A stretch of 64,000 nucleotides of DNA from Flavobacterium sp. LC2016-13. GTDB taxonomy: Bacteria; Bacteroidota; Bacteroidia; Flavobacteriales; Flavobacteriaceae. The translations under genes were made by a program, and so were the position numbers. The notes below the pieces were generated by a model, which was given only the letters and a program-made list of their open reading frames with translations, was not told the origin of the DNA and searched no databases. This document shows, piece by piece, positions 51,253 to 61,450 of the stretch (the stretch's first letter is position 1; every line of letters begins with the position of its first letter). Location of the stretch: assembly GCF_009707955.1 (NCBI RefSeq), contig NZ_WMDQ01000002.1, positions 434,001-498,000 on the forward strand, given 5' to 3'.

Positions 51253-53244
51253 CTATTTAACATCCTTTAAAATCGTAATGATTTCAACAATTTCGGTACG
51301 TAAGATATTTATTTTACCAATGGTTTCGGTGGTAAATTGTTTCAGATTGGCTTCTTTCTCAATAACAGATACATAATTGCTAAGATCCTTCAGCATAAAT
51401 ATATCCAAACTGGATTTCATAGTATGCGAAAGTTTTTTAGCGGTATCAACATCATTTTTATGAACTGCTTCTTCTAATTGCTTTACTTCATTCGGGATTT
51501 TTTCTAAAAACAAATCGATCATATCTTGTCGAAAGTTAGGATCACCGCAGGAAACCTCATCTATAAAAGAAAAATCTATATTTCGTTTTTGAACAAGAGG
51601 AATATCTTTATTCATTACCGTTTTTATTGCTTCTAAAAGTACAGCCTGTTTAAACGGTTTTGGCACGTAACCATTCATTCCTTCCTTATAACAACGCTCT
51701 TGTTCACCCACCAAAGAGTGCGCTGTCATCGCAATAATAGGAATATTTAACTTCATTTCATTTCTAATGTACTGCGTAGTTTGGTACCCGTCTTTTACAG
51801 GCATCTGAAGATCCATTAGTATTAAATCATATTTGTTTTTTGATAATAAATGAATTCCTTCTTCACCATTTTCGGCAATATCCAACTCAAAACCAAAGTT
51901 GTAGATAACGCTTTTTACCAATTTTTGGTTTAAAACATTATCTTCACAAAGTAATATTTTAAATTTCTCCGAATTATATTCGGGTAAAGGAATTTTTACT
52001 TCTTCAAATTCACTGGCTTTTTTATAAGTAAGAACAAAGAAAAATTCTGAACCGTTATCAAGTTTGCTTTTTACATGAATTTCAGAATTCTGCAATTCAA
52101 TTAACTGTTTTACAATATTAAGTCCAAGTCCTGTACCTCCAAATTTACGTGTAGTACTTTCTTCTGCTTGAGTAAAACGTTCAAAAATAGTTTCCAGTTT
52201 CTTTTCAGGTATACCAATTCCGGTATCTTTTACAGAGAATCTAAGTGAATAATCATCATCAGTTTCAGCAATCTTTTTTACAGAAACAGTAACTTCACCT
52301 TCTTCAGTAAATTTTAGGGAATTTCCCGCAAGATTAACCAGTATTTGGTTTAATCTTCCCTGATCGCCAATAACAAATTCCGGCATATCGGCATCCAGAA
52401 AGAGATTGAATTCAACATCTGCAGGAACTTTTACCTTTAATAAATCATAGATATGTTTAAGCGTATTTTTTAAATTAAATGGATGTGCATCTATCGTTAG
52501 ATTTCCAGATTCGATTTTCGATAAATCGAGAATATCATTAACGATCAAAAGCAGGTTTTCTTCAGCAATTTGTACACTATTAATATAATCACGCTGAATA
52601 GCGTCCAGTCTTGTTTGGGCAAGAAGATCCGTAAAACCAATAATAGCATTTAATGGCGTTCTGATCTCGTGGCTCATATTGGCCAGGAAACTATCTTTTG
52701 CCAATACAGCGCGCTGTGCAATTTTTTTCTGAGTTGCCAGGTCTGTATTTTTTGTTCTTAATTCTAATTGGTTTATAATATGCTTTGCAACAATTGAAAG
52801 TGCATTTCGCTGGTTTTCATCAAGTTCTTTCGAAACATGATCGATAGCACAAATGGTTCCGATATTATAACCATCTGGTGTTGTAAGCGGAACTCCGGCA
52901 TAAAATCGAACTTTAAAACCATCAACTACATTAGGATCATCTTTAAATGTTTCGTTTAAAAGTGTATCGCCAATTTCAACCATTTCTGATTGCATAATCG
53001 TATAGCGACAGAAACTAATATCACGCGGTACTTCAGATACCCCAATTCCAATTTCAGATTTAAACCATTGTCTGTTTTCATCTATAAATGATATGTGCGC
53101 AATAGGCACAGCACATATATAAGAAACAAGTTTAATGGCGTCATCAAAAGCATGTTCAGGAAGTGTGTCAAGTATATTATAACGTCTTAATGCTGCTAAA
53201 CGTTCTGACTCGTTGTGAGGTATAGGTTGCTGGGGATTATTCAT
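51253..53244 (-). CDS. Cytoplasmic hybrid histidine kinase (GAF-HisKA-HATPase-REC-HPt)
   Basis: A 663-residue sensor without transmembrane helices. GAF-like domain ~22-165 (SFIDENRQWFKS, GVPLTTPDGYNIG); phospho-acceptor His192 in NMSHEIRTPLNAI; HATPase with NLAGNSLKFT, KDTGIGIPEK and FGGTGLGLNI; receiver domain ~428-545 with Asp478 in LMDLQMPVKDG; HPt with His606 in AKKLSHTMKSSLDIF. All phosphorelay steps are thus in one protein. No output DNA-binding gene adjacent. The GAF ligand is unknown. Confidence 0.92.
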   Translation of the reverse strand: MNNPQQPIPHNESERLAALRRYNILDTLPEHAFDDAIKLVSYICAVPIAHISFIDENRQWFKSEIGIGVSEVPRDISFCRYTIMQSEMVEIGDTLLNETFKDDPNVVDGFKVRFYAGVPLTTPDGYNIGTICAIDHVSKELDENQRNALSIVAKHIINQLELRTKNTDLATQKKIAQRAVLAKDSFLANMSHEIRTPLNAIIGFTDLLAQTRLDAIQRDYINSVQIAEENLLLIVNDILDLSKIESGNLTIDAHPFNLKNTLKHIYDLLKVKVPADVEFNLFLDADMPEFVIGDQGRLNQILVNLAGNSLKFTEEGEVTVSVKKIAETDDDYSLRFSVKDTGIGIPEKKLETIFERFTQAEESTTRKFGGTGLGLNIVKQLIELQNSEIHVKSKLDNGSEFFFVLTYKKASEFEEVKIPLPEYNSEKFKILLCEDNVLNQKLVKSVIYNFGFELDIAENGEEGIHLLSKNKYDLILMDLQMPVKDGYQTTQYIRNEMKLNIPIIAMTAHSLVGEQERCYKEGMNGYVPKPFKQAVLLEAIKTVMNKDIPLVQKRNIDFSFIDEVSCGDPNFRQDMIDLFLEKIPNEVKQLEEAVHKNDVDTAKKLSHTMKSSLDIFMLKDLSNYVSVIEKEANLKQFTTETIGKINILRTEIVEIITILKDVK

Positions 53245-53560
53245 TCTAAAGGAAAGTAAAGTACAAAAGTATAAATAATATTAAATAAACTTATCAAAAT
53301 GAGATTTCTTCTAAATTCTAGAGCTGTCTGGATGGAGATTAAATTAGAAGATTTTATTGACAATCTTAAATCAAAATGATAAAAGCGTATCATTTTGATA
53401 GGCATATTGATAAAGAGTACAGTTCTGTATTTTTTGATGTAAACTGCTTATAAACAGAGTTTAATATTCTAAAACGGATTGCAATATTGATATTGGTATC
53501 TAATTTGGATGATGTATTTGCATTGTATATTAATAAATTAGAAATACACGAAAAACAAAC
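53245..53560. other. Divergent intergenic region with small hairpin
   Basis: Separates the kinase and GNAT genes. TCAAAATGATA (53371-53381) and TATCATTTTGA (53388-53398) form a perfect 11-base dyad with loop AAAGCG, perhaps an operator. No gene seen. Confidence 0.5.
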
Positions 53561-54211
53561 ATGAAAACTGAACAGCAAGCCGTAGATTTTTCAGACAAAG
53601 ACTTTTTGCCTCACCAAATTTCAGATAAAACGAACTTATTTAGTAACGATCAAAACCCTGAAGATCTAATTGAATTTTGGGTTGAAACTGCCAATTCTGA
53701 CCATATTTTTTGGGTACAGGAAATTTGTGACATGACATTATCATCTGCTTTGGCTCGGGGAACTGGTATTTCCGGACGTTCACCGGAATTGATTAAGGAA
53801 AAAATAGAAAAGGGTGAAGCTGTTATTGCTTTTGCATTAGACGGAAGATGGGCGGGTTTTTCTTTTATTTCTTCCTGGGATAATGGTCGTTTTGTTTCTA
53901 ATTCGGGATTAATAGTTGCTCCCGAATTCAGACATACCGGACTTGCAAAAAACATAAAAAGAAAAATTTTTGAATTAAGCCGCCAAAAATATCCCGAAGC
54001 CAGCATATTTAGTCTCACAACAGGTTTGGCAGTAATGAAAATGAACCACGAACTTGGTTTTGAACCCGTAACTTATTCAGAATTAACTACCGATGAAGCT
54101 TTTTGGGAAAACTGTAAATCATGTGTCAATTGCCCAATATTAAAGAGCAAAGAAAGAAAAAACTGTTTATGTACAGCGATGTTGTATAATCCGAAACAAA
54201 ATAAGCATTGA
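53561..54211 (+). CDS. GNAT family N-acetyltransferase with Cys-rich tail
   Basis: A 216-residue GNAT protein. Core motifs: AFALDGRWAGFSFISSWDNG, GLIVAPEFRHTGLAKNIKRKIF (CoA pyrophosphate loop), and IFSLTTGLAVMKMNHELGFEPV. The C-terminal ~40 residues hold CKSCVNCPIL and CLCTAM, a Cys-rich tail (two CxxC-like units) that could bind zinc. Related to acetyltransferases in Bacteroidota arginine or amino-acid metabolism; the substrate is uncertain. Monocistronic. Confidence 0.8.
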   Translation: MKTEQQAVDFSDKDFLPHQISDKTNLFSNDQNPEDLIEFWVETANSDHIFWVQEICDMTLSSALARGTGISGRSPELIKEKIEKGEAVIAFALDGRWAGFSFISSWDNGRFVSNSGLIVAPEFRHTGLAKNIKRKIFELSRQKYPEASIFSLTTGLAVMKMNHELGFEPVTYSELTTDEAFWENCKSCVNCPILKSKERKNCLCTAMLYNPKQNKH

Positions 54212-54523
54212 ATTTGATTAGTGATTTTGAACCTATTTACTAAATTCTTTATTATTGGCTATAAAAAAGAGAATATATTAAAATTGATTATTTTATTTTT
54301 TTATATTCTCATCTTTTTTGCCTTACAAAACAAACTTCATATCTATATTTATTCTTGATTTTTTATTTGCTTTTAAAATGTATTTCATTAATTATCAATA
54401 AGTTGATATGACGAAATCGTTGTATGAATCTTGATTTTTAACACATCTTTTCTTTAATTTATTTTTTAATTCTAGTTTCGTTATATCCTTTTTGTAGGAA
54501 CAAACTAATTAAAACCTAAAATT
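54212..54523. other. AT-rich intergenic region with a hairpin
   Basis: Contains an imperfect long hairpin (AAAAAAGAGAATATA ... TATATTCTCATCTTTTTT, 54263-54318) that is probably the GNAT terminator, then the promoter of the glucanase gene. No ORF. Confidence 0.55.
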
Positions 54524-57472
54524 ATGAATGATCAATTACACGTTATTTTTTTTAAAAGAAACAAATGTTGTTATCTAATTTGGATCTTTTTTATTTTCTT
54601 AACTTCAAATTTATATGCGCAGCGTGGCTATTATGACGCGCCATATAAAAGGTATGAAGCAAACTTAGGTCAATTATCGAATGGCGCTACAGTTACTTCA
54701 AAATCATACATTCAGTCTGATCTTCAATCAGAAGCTTCAGATCAGCAATGTGTGAATCTTTCTGCTACAAATGCAACGGTTCAATGGACACTTACAGAAG
54801 CTGCAGACGGACTTGTAATTCGTTACAGTGTTCCTGACGGACAATCGGGTACTGTAGGCGTGTATAATGGAAACACAAAGCTTACAACGCTTACTTTGAC
54901 TTCGACATGGTCTTGGGAATATTTGTGGAGTAACGGAAATCCAAATAATAACGGAATCACAAATCAAAACCCAAGAATGCGATTTGATGAAGTTCGTTAT
55001 AAACTTCCTGCTAAAATAGCTGTTTCCGGAACTTTAAAAATAGTGAGAGAATCGGGTAACATTCATTTGGATTTTGCAGAAATGGAACCGGTTCCAACAG
55101 CGGTGACAGCTCCGTCAGGCGCTGTAACGTATAGCGGAAACGGAAGTGATCTTCAAACTTTTATCGACGCAAACGGCGGTAAAAAAATCTTCGTTCCAAC
55201 TGGTGTTTATAACGTAAACCGTGAATTATATTTTGGTTCGGCAAACACTTCATTAATTGGAGCAGGAATGTGGTATACTCAAATTAATTTTACTAACACG
55301 AGCAGTTTAAACGGAGGATTGCGTGCGAATGCAAGTAATATTTCATTTACTGATCTTTATTTAACAACAAATTCAGCTTCAAGAAGCAATTCTTATAAAG
55401 GTATAAATGGAGTTTTCACAAGTGGTTCAATTGTAAAAAATATTTGGGCAGAACATTTTGAATGCGGTGCCTGGATTGCACAATACAATACAGGAGGTCC
55501 TGTAATTGCTGACGGATTTACATTATCTCATTGTCGTTTTAGAAACAATTACGCTGATGGAATTAACCTTTGTAAAGGAACTGCAAATTCTGTTGTAGAA
55601 CATTGTAACTTCAGAAATAACGGTGATGATGATCAAGCGATTTGGTCTGCAGACGGATTGGAATGTATCAATAACACGTTTCGATACAATACTTCAGAAA
55701 ACTGCTGGCGTGCCTGTGGTCTTGCTATTTACGGCGGAAAAAATAACAAAGCGTATAATTTAATTATTAAAGACAATCTGGAAGCGGGTATCCGAGTGAG
55801 TAATAATTTTCCGGGAGCTCCATTCAACAACGATGGAATGCATGAAATTCATGATATTACGGTATCAACCTGCGGAACTTTTAATGATACATACAATAAT
55901 CCTGTAGCGGCTGTAGACATTTTTAGTGCTACAAATGCGGGATCTCAGGTTAAAAATGTTCAGCTTTATAATATCGATATTATAGATTCAAGAAATGATG
56001 CTATTTCTATCAGTAAAAGATCAGGCGATGGTATTTATAATCTTAGTTTTAAAGATATCACTGTTAACGGAACTGGTAAAGAATTTCCAAACAATAATGC
56101 ATTGAACAGAAATTGGGGAAGAGGTTATTTTGTACTCATAGCAGGTTCTCCTGCGGGAAATGGTACGTATTGCAATATGAATTATTCGAATAGAGGCGGA
56201 AATGCAACAGCAAATGAAGAAATAAGCGCTATTGGTACATTTTCATGGACACAAAGTTCTAACTGTTCAACTGTAAATGTTCCAGTTACAGGCGTAACCA
56301 TTTCGCCAACAACAGCCACTTTAAGCGTTGGTGCCACACAACAATTAACGCCAACTGTTGCTCCGGCAAATGCTACGAACAAAACAGTAACGTATAGTTC
56401 TAATAATACGGGCGTAGCAACTGTAAATGGTTCAGGTTTAGTTACGGCTGTTGCTTCGGGATCAGCAACAATTACGGTTACAACGCAGGATGGAGCTAAA
56501 ACGGCTACATCTGTAATCACTGTAAATTCATCAAATGTTGCGGTTACAAGTGTGAGTTTAAGTCCTTCATCTGCAACATTAGCTGTAGGCGGAACGCAGC
56601 AATTAATACCAACAGTTTTGCCATCAAATGCAACAAATAAATCGGTTAATTATGCTTCAAACAATACGAGCGTAGCAACAGTTAATTCATCAGGTTTGGT
56701 TACAGCAGTTTCAGCAGGAACGGCTACGATTACTGTAACAACTGTAGACGGAAATAAAACAAGTACGGCAGCAATTACGGTTAATGCTGCAACAGGAAAC
56801 TATTTTACAATTAAAAACAGATGGACTGGTAATTATTTATATGATGCGGGAGCCAATGTTGGATACGGAGCAACGGTTGCCAACAATAATTACAAATGGG
56901 AAAAAATTGCGATTGATGCTACTTTTTATATCTTAAAAAATGTGGGTACGGGAGATATGATGAACATTGAAAACTTAACCGGAGCAGTACAATGTAATGT
57001 TGGATCAACTGGTTGGTACAGTGCACAATGGTCAAGCGAAAACGTGGACGGAACTTACGTAAGAATTAAAAACAGATGGCAGACAGGAGCTATGATTCAT
57101 ATTGAAAACCTAAACGGTTCTGCTCAATATAATGGAGCTCAAAACAATTGGGAAAGTGCACAATGGCAATTTCAAACCACTTCTACAGCAAAAAAAGTTA
57201 ATGTTGATGAAGTAGGAGTAATAGCCCAAAATAATGCTGCGGTTAGTGTTTATCCAAACCCGGCAACGAATAATGAATTTAATATTGTCCTGCCGGAATT
57301 AAAAGCAGGTGATTTGGCAACAGTAACGGTTATTGATATAAATGGCAGAAAGGTTTTGGTAAAAAAAATCAATACGTCTGCAAAAATCAATCATGAATTA
57401 GCTTCAGGAATATATGTTGTTACAATCAATTCGGATGCTTTTAATGTGTCTAAAAAACTGATTATTAAGTAA
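54524..57472 (+). CDS. Secreted GH87-like alpha-glucanase with Ig-like, ricin-like and T9SS sorting domains
   Basis: A 982-residue exported enzyme. Signal peptide ~1-33; a carbohydrate-binding-like domain ~35-190 (YKRYEANLGQLSNGATV); right-handed beta-helix ~195-580 with acidic catalytic cluster NNGDDDQAIWSADG at ~365-378, as in GH87 alpha-1,3-glucanases; two BIG2 domains from ~585 and ~671; a beta-trefoil-like binding domain from ~760; and a T9SS C-terminal signal (VSVYPNPATNN...) from ~907. Predicted to cut alpha-1,3-glucan or a related glucan outside the cell. GH87 assignment is by motif recall. Confidence 0.75.
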   Translation: MNDQLHVIFFKRNKCCYLIWIFFIFLTSNLYAQRGYYDAPYKRYEANLGQLSNGATVTSKSYIQSDLQSEASDQQCVNLSATNATVQWTLTEAADGLVIRYSVPDGQSGTVGVYNGNTKLTTLTLTSTWSWEYLWSNGNPNNNGITNQNPRMRFDEVRYKLPAKIAVSGTLKIVRESGNIHLDFAEMEPVPTAVTAPSGAVTYSGNGSDLQTFIDANGGKKIFVPTGVYNVNRELYFGSANTSLIGAGMWYTQINFTNTSSLNGGLRANASNISFTDLYLTTNSASRSNSYKGINGVFTSGSIVKNIWAEHFECGAWIAQYNTGGPVIADGFTLSHCRFRNNYADGINLCKGTANSVVEHCNFRNNGDDDQAIWSADGLECINNTFRYNTSENCWRACGLAIYGGKNNKAYNLIIKDNLEAGIRVSNNFPGAPFNNDGMHEIHDITVSTCGTFNDTYNNPVAAVDIFSATNAGSQVKNVQLYNIDIIDSRNDAISISKRSGDGIYNLSFKDITVNGTGKEFPNNNALNRNWGRGYFVLIAGSPAGNGTYCNMNYSNRGGNATANEEISAIGTFSWTQSSNCSTVNVPVTGVTISPTTATLSVGATQQLTPTVAPANATNKTVTYSSNNTGVATVNGSGLVTAVASGSATITVTTQDGAKTATSVITVNSSNVAVTSVSLSPSSATLAVGGTQQLIPTVLPSNATNKSVNYASNNTSVATVNSSGLVTAVSAGTATITVTTVDGNKTSTAAITVNAATGNYFTIKNRWTGNYLYDAGANVGYGATVANNNYKWEKIAIDATFYILKNVGTGDMMNIENLTGAVQCNVGSTGWYSAQWSSENVDGTYVRIKNRWQTGAMIHIENLNGSAQYNGAQNNWESAQWQFQTTSTAKKVNVDEVGVIAQNNAAVSVYPNPATNNEFNIVLPELKAGDLATVTVIDINGRKVLVKKINTSAKINHELASGIYVVTINSDAFNVSKKLIIK

Positions 57473-57537
57473 TAGATAAAAAATACTTTTAATGAACTAA
57501 ATTTTATTGATTCAAATTTATTATCGTAGCCATACAT

Positions 57538-57577
57538 TAAAAACCTCCAAAGTCATTGATTTTGGAGGTTTTTTGGT
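57538..57577 (+). terminator. Terminator of glucanase gene
   Basis: AAAAACCTCCAAA pairs with TTTGGAGGTTTTTT with a nine-base loop. Confidence 0.88.
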
Positions 57578-57838
57578 TTTTATTTCTCATGTATTCCAAA
57601 CACGATATTATAAGAAGGAAATCGCAGTTTAATTATCATAAAATGCCTGATTCAATTGGCATATAATTAAGATTTGTTTAATCTCAGATAGCAATATTGC
57701 TAATTTAATGTTATCAGTTTAAAAAAAATCCTACACAATAGAAAAATCCATTGTGATCTTAACTTCTTTGTTTCTAATGATTTAAAATTTACTAAAATTT
57801 TAGTTAACATTTTTTTTGCAAAAAAATCGATTAAAATT

Positions 57839-57867
57839 TTTGCTTTAATATTTTTAATTTACTTTTG
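57839..57867 (+). promoter_or_regulatory. Promoter of susC operon
   Basis: TTTG (57839-57842) and TACTTTTG (57860-57867) spaced 17 bases apart. Transcription would start near 57874, giving a 5' leader of ~380 bases. Confidence 0.6.
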
Positions 57868-57873
57868 TTCTAT

Positions 57874-58253
57874 CAAACTAGTAGAATTTAAAAGAACTCA
57901 GTAAAATAAGGATTAAAGACTAAAATACATTTTCATTTTTGAACAAGCAACAACCATTTTTCGATTTATGTCTTATGAGTTATCGCTGTTAAAATTTCTT
58001 CAATCTCTAATTTCTCAAATTTTCAAATAAGATGGATCCTTAAAATTTAGGATTGAAATCTTACAAAGACCAATTTAAATAATAGTAATCCAAAATAAAA
58101 AAAAATGAAAAAACGAATGTGCTGCAAATAAAAAAACCATTTCTGTTGCAGCAGAAATGGCAAAGCTTAAAGAAATTGTTCATCTCTGTAAGGAAAGCGA
58201 GAATGGAGTAAATCCTTTTCGACTTACCTTATTTTTTAAACCAAAACAAAGTA
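57874..58253 (+). other. Long 5' leader of susC, structured
   Basis: No family gene. It contains CCATTTCTG (58137-58145) paired with CAGAAATGG (58152-58160) and a small ORF from 58157 to 58273 that overlaps the susC start; this ORF is a weak candidate. The leader may carry regulatory RNA. Confidence 0.45.
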
Positions 58254-61200
58254 ATGAAAAAAAAATTAAATAGATATGCATGGATATGCATTTTGTTGAT
58301 TTCCATAGGGATTAAGGCTCAGGAGACCAAACCTTTAATCCAATCAAAACTCGAAGGAACAGTAATAGATGCTGTTACAAAGGAGCCTATTATTGGTGCT
58401 TCAATAAACATTAAAGGAACGACACACGGTGTTTTAACAGATTTCGATGGTAAGTTTTTTTTCCAGACAGGACAAAAACTTCCTTATACATTAATCGTAA
58501 GTTTTCTGGGATATAAAAAAACAGAAACGGTAGTTACTGAAAATTCAGTTGTTATTGGTCTTACTCAAGAACAAAATGCGTTATCAGAAGTAGTTGTTAC
58601 CGCACTTGGTATTTCAAAAGAAAAGAAATCTTTAGGATATACTACACAATCACTTAAAAATAAGGATTTGGTAGATACAAAAGAAACAAACTTTTTGAAT
58701 AGTCTTTCAGGTAAATTAGCGGGTGTACGTATTACCAATTCACAAGGAGATATGGGATCTTCACGTATTATTATTCGTGGAGAAACTTCTATATCAGGAA
58801 ATAATCAGCCATTATTTGTGGTAGACGGAATTCCGGTTGATAATTCTCAGTTAAATTCTCTTGCAGGAGTTGCAGCTTCACGTGATTTTAAAAATGCAAT
58901 TGCCGATTTAAATCCACAGGATATTGAAACATTAACAGTATTGAAAGGTCCAAATGCGGCTGCTCTTTACGGTTCACGTGCTGCGCATGGTGTTGTCCTT
59001 ATTACTACAAAATCAGGAAAAAGTCAAAAAGGACTTGGTATAAACTTTAGTTCAGGTATAACGATCTCTCAAGTGGCTACTTTACCTAAGTTTCAAAATT
59101 CATTTGGACAAGGTTCAAACGGAAAGTTTAGTTATGTAGATGGTAAAGGTGGCGGTATTAATGATGGAGTTGATGAAAGCTGGGGACCTAAATTAGACGG
59201 ACGTCTTATTCCTCAATTTTATTCAAATGGAGAAGCTGTACCTTTTGTAGCTCACCCTGACAATGTTAGAGACTTCTTTCAAACAGGTATTACGCTTGAT
59301 AATAGTATTTCTGTAGCGCAATCAAATGACAAAGCAGATTTCCGTTTAGGAGTAAATAATCAAAAACAAACAGGAATAGTGCCTAACAGTGAAATAAATA
59401 AAACAAACTTTACTGTTAACTCTAATTATCAAATATCTAAAAATGTAAAAGTAGGGGTAACGGCAAACTATGTTGTTACTGATGCTCCGGCATTACCGGG
59501 TGGTCCATCTGGTGGTCGTGCTGCGGGTGTAATGTTACAGTTTCTTTGGTTCGGACGTCAGGTTGATGTCAATCAACTTCAAAATAACAGAGATGTCAAC
59601 TGGAACAACAGTTATTACAGCAATCCATATTGGAATGCTTATTACAACACAACCAGCCAACAACGTAACCGTTTAATTGGTGATATCCATTTAGATGCAA
59701 AACTTGCAGACGGACTTAACTTTAAATTCCGTACCGGAGTTGATTACTATAACGATCGTAGAAAATACACGATTAAGTATGGTACAAACGGAACTCCTTT
59801 CGGTTCGTATGCTGAAGATGCGTATACAGTAAGTGAAAGAAATACGGAAGGTATTTTTACTTATACTAAAAAACTGAGCGATGATTTTAGTTTGGATGCT
59901 CTTGGCGGATTCAATATCCGTAACCACAGTGATGCAAACAATTATCAAAAAGCGCCTCGTTTGGCTGTGCCTGATTTATATACATTAACTAATTCGAGAG
60001 ATCCTTTGGCTTCTTCAAACTCAATAGCAAGATTAAGAGTTTATAGTGCTTATGCTTCAACACAATTTGGTTATAAAAACTATGCGTTTTTAAACCTTAC
60101 AGCACGTAATGACTGGTCATCGACATTACCAAGCAGCAACCGTTCTTATTTCTATCCTTCTGTTAGTGGAAGTTTAGTTTTATCAGAAGCTTTAAATCTG
60201 AAAAGCAATACACTTGATTTCTTAAAATTACGTGGTGGTTGGTCTGAAGTAGGTAACGATGCAGATCCGTATCAATTGTCTACAGTTTATAATTTTCAAA
60301 CTGCATTTGACGGAAATCCGATTCAAACTTCTTCACAAAAGAAACTTAATCCAGACCTTAAACCGGAAACTACACGCTCTACTGAAATTGGTTTAGAAGC
60401 TTCTTTCTGGAAAAACAGATTGCATTTTGATGCGGCTTATTACAACACGGATAGTTTTGACCAGATTTTGGAAATTAAAACAACTGCTGCGAGCGGATAT
60501 AATTCACAATTAATCAATGCAGGAAAAATCAACAACCATGGTATTGAAATTCAGTTCGATGGAACTCCTGTTCAAACTGAAAACTTCAAGTGGAATATTG
60601 GCGTAAATTATTCAAAGAATATAAGCGAAGTAAAAATTCTTGACTATGATAAACAGATTCAAAACTACACAATTGGTTCTTCTGGAGGAGTTGATGTATT
60701 AGCATCAGTAGGAGAGGCGTATGGCGCACTTTATGGTACAGCTTATTTACGTGACGGAAATGGAAATATTGTAGTTGGTGCAAACGGATTACCGAAAGCT
60801 GATCCGCAAAAGAAAGTATTAGGACATTATACTCCGGATTATATAGCCGGTGTTACAAACACAATAACATACAAAAATCTTGAATTTTCATTTTTAGTTG
60901 ATGCAAGTGTAGGTGGAGAACTTTTTTCAGGAACAAACAGAACAGGTAATTATACAGGTGTGTTAGCTCAAACGATGGAAGGTCGTGATGCTGCTAATGG
61001 CGGATTAAACTACTATCTTGATGGAACGACGAAAACCTTATTGCCTGGAGGAAGTGCTCCAGGAGGCGCGGTGGTATATGATGATGGAATGATCTTTAAA
61101 GGAGTATATGCTGACGGAACTCCAAATACTTCAGTTCTTAGTGCACAGGAATATTACAAAGCATCTTACAACATTAGTGAAGCCTACATTTACAGCTCAA

Positions 61201-61439
61201 CTTTTGTAAAATTAAGAGAAGTAAAATTGGCGTACAATTTCAATAAATCATTTGTTAAGAAACTGGGATTAGCAGGAGCAAGTATTACTGCTGTAGGTCG
61301 TAACCTGTTCTTCATTTACAAAGATGCACCAAATATTGATCCTGAAACAGCTTTCAATACTGGAAATGCACAAGGTTTGGAGAGTTTAGCTTTACCAACT
61401 ACCAGAAATTTCAGCCTTAATGTTAATCTTAAATTCTAA
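58254..61439 (+). CDS. SusC-type TonB-dependent transporter
   Basis: A 1061-residue protein. Signal peptide to ~22 (MKKKLNRYAWICILLISIGIKAQ), N-terminal carboxypeptidase-regulatory-like domain ~34-120 (TVIDAVTKEPIIGASINIKGT), then plug with NSLSGKLAGVRITNSQGD, RGETSISGNNQPLFVVDGIPVDN, and a barrel ending SLNVNLKF. The partner is the SusD-like gene 11 bases downstream. It would import oligosaccharides released outside the cell; linkage to the upstream glucanase suggests glucan fragments, but this is an inference. Confidence 0.9.
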   Translation: MKKKLNRYAWICILLISIGIKAQETKPLIQSKLEGTVIDAVTKEPIIGASINIKGTTHGVLTDFDGKFFFQTGQKLPYTLIVSFLGYKKTETVVTENSVVIGLTQEQNALSEVVVTALGISKEKKSLGYTTQSLKNKDLVDTKETNFLNSLSGKLAGVRITNSQGDMGSSRIIIRGETSISGNNQPLFVVDGIPVDNSQLNSLAGVAASRDFKNAIADLNPQDIETLTVLKGPNAAALYGSRAAHGVVLITTKSGKSQKGLGINFSSGITISQVATLPKFQNSFGQGSNGKFSYVDGKGGGINDGVDESWGPKLDGRLIPQFYSNGEAVPFVAHPDNVRDFFQTGITLDNSISVAQSNDKADFRLGVNNQKQTGIVPNSEINKTNFTVNSNYQISKNVKVGVTANYVVTDAPALPGGPSGGRAAGVMLQFLWFGRQVDVNQLQNNRDVNWNNSYYSNPYWNAYYNTTSQQRNRLIGDIHLDAKLADGLNFKFRTGVDYYNDRRKYTIKYGTNGTPFGSYAEDAYTVSERNTEGIFTYTKKLSDDFSLDALGGFNIRNHSDANNYQKAPRLAVPDLYTLTNSRDPLASSNSIARLRVYSAYASTQFGYKNYAFLNLTARNDWSSTLPSSNRSYFYPSVSGSLVLSEALNLKSNTLDFLKLRGGWSEVGNDADPYQLSTVYNFQTAFDGNPIQTSSQKKLNPDLKPETTRSTEIGLEASFWKNRLHFDAAYYNTDSFDQILEIKTTAASGYNSQLINAGKINNHGIEIQFDGTPVQTENFKWNIGVNYSKNISEVKILDYDKQIQNYTIGSSGGVDVLASVGEAYGALYGTAYLRDGNGNIVVGANGLPKADPQKKVLGHYTPDYIAGVTNTITYKNLEFSFLVDASVGGELFSGTNRTGNYTGVLAQTMEGRDAANGGLNYYLDGTTKTLLPGGSAPGGAVVYDDGMIFKGVYADGTPNTSVLSAQEYYKASYNISEAYIYSSTFVKLREVKLAYNFNKSFVKKLGLAGASITAVGRNLFFIYKDAPNIDPETAFNTGNAQGLESLALPTTRNFSLNVNLKF

Positions 61440-61450
61440 AACACAAAATC

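Noticed and set aside
58157..58273. 38-codon ORF as a gene
   Set aside because: Overlaps the susC start, no family, AT-rich; kept only as a possible leader ORF.
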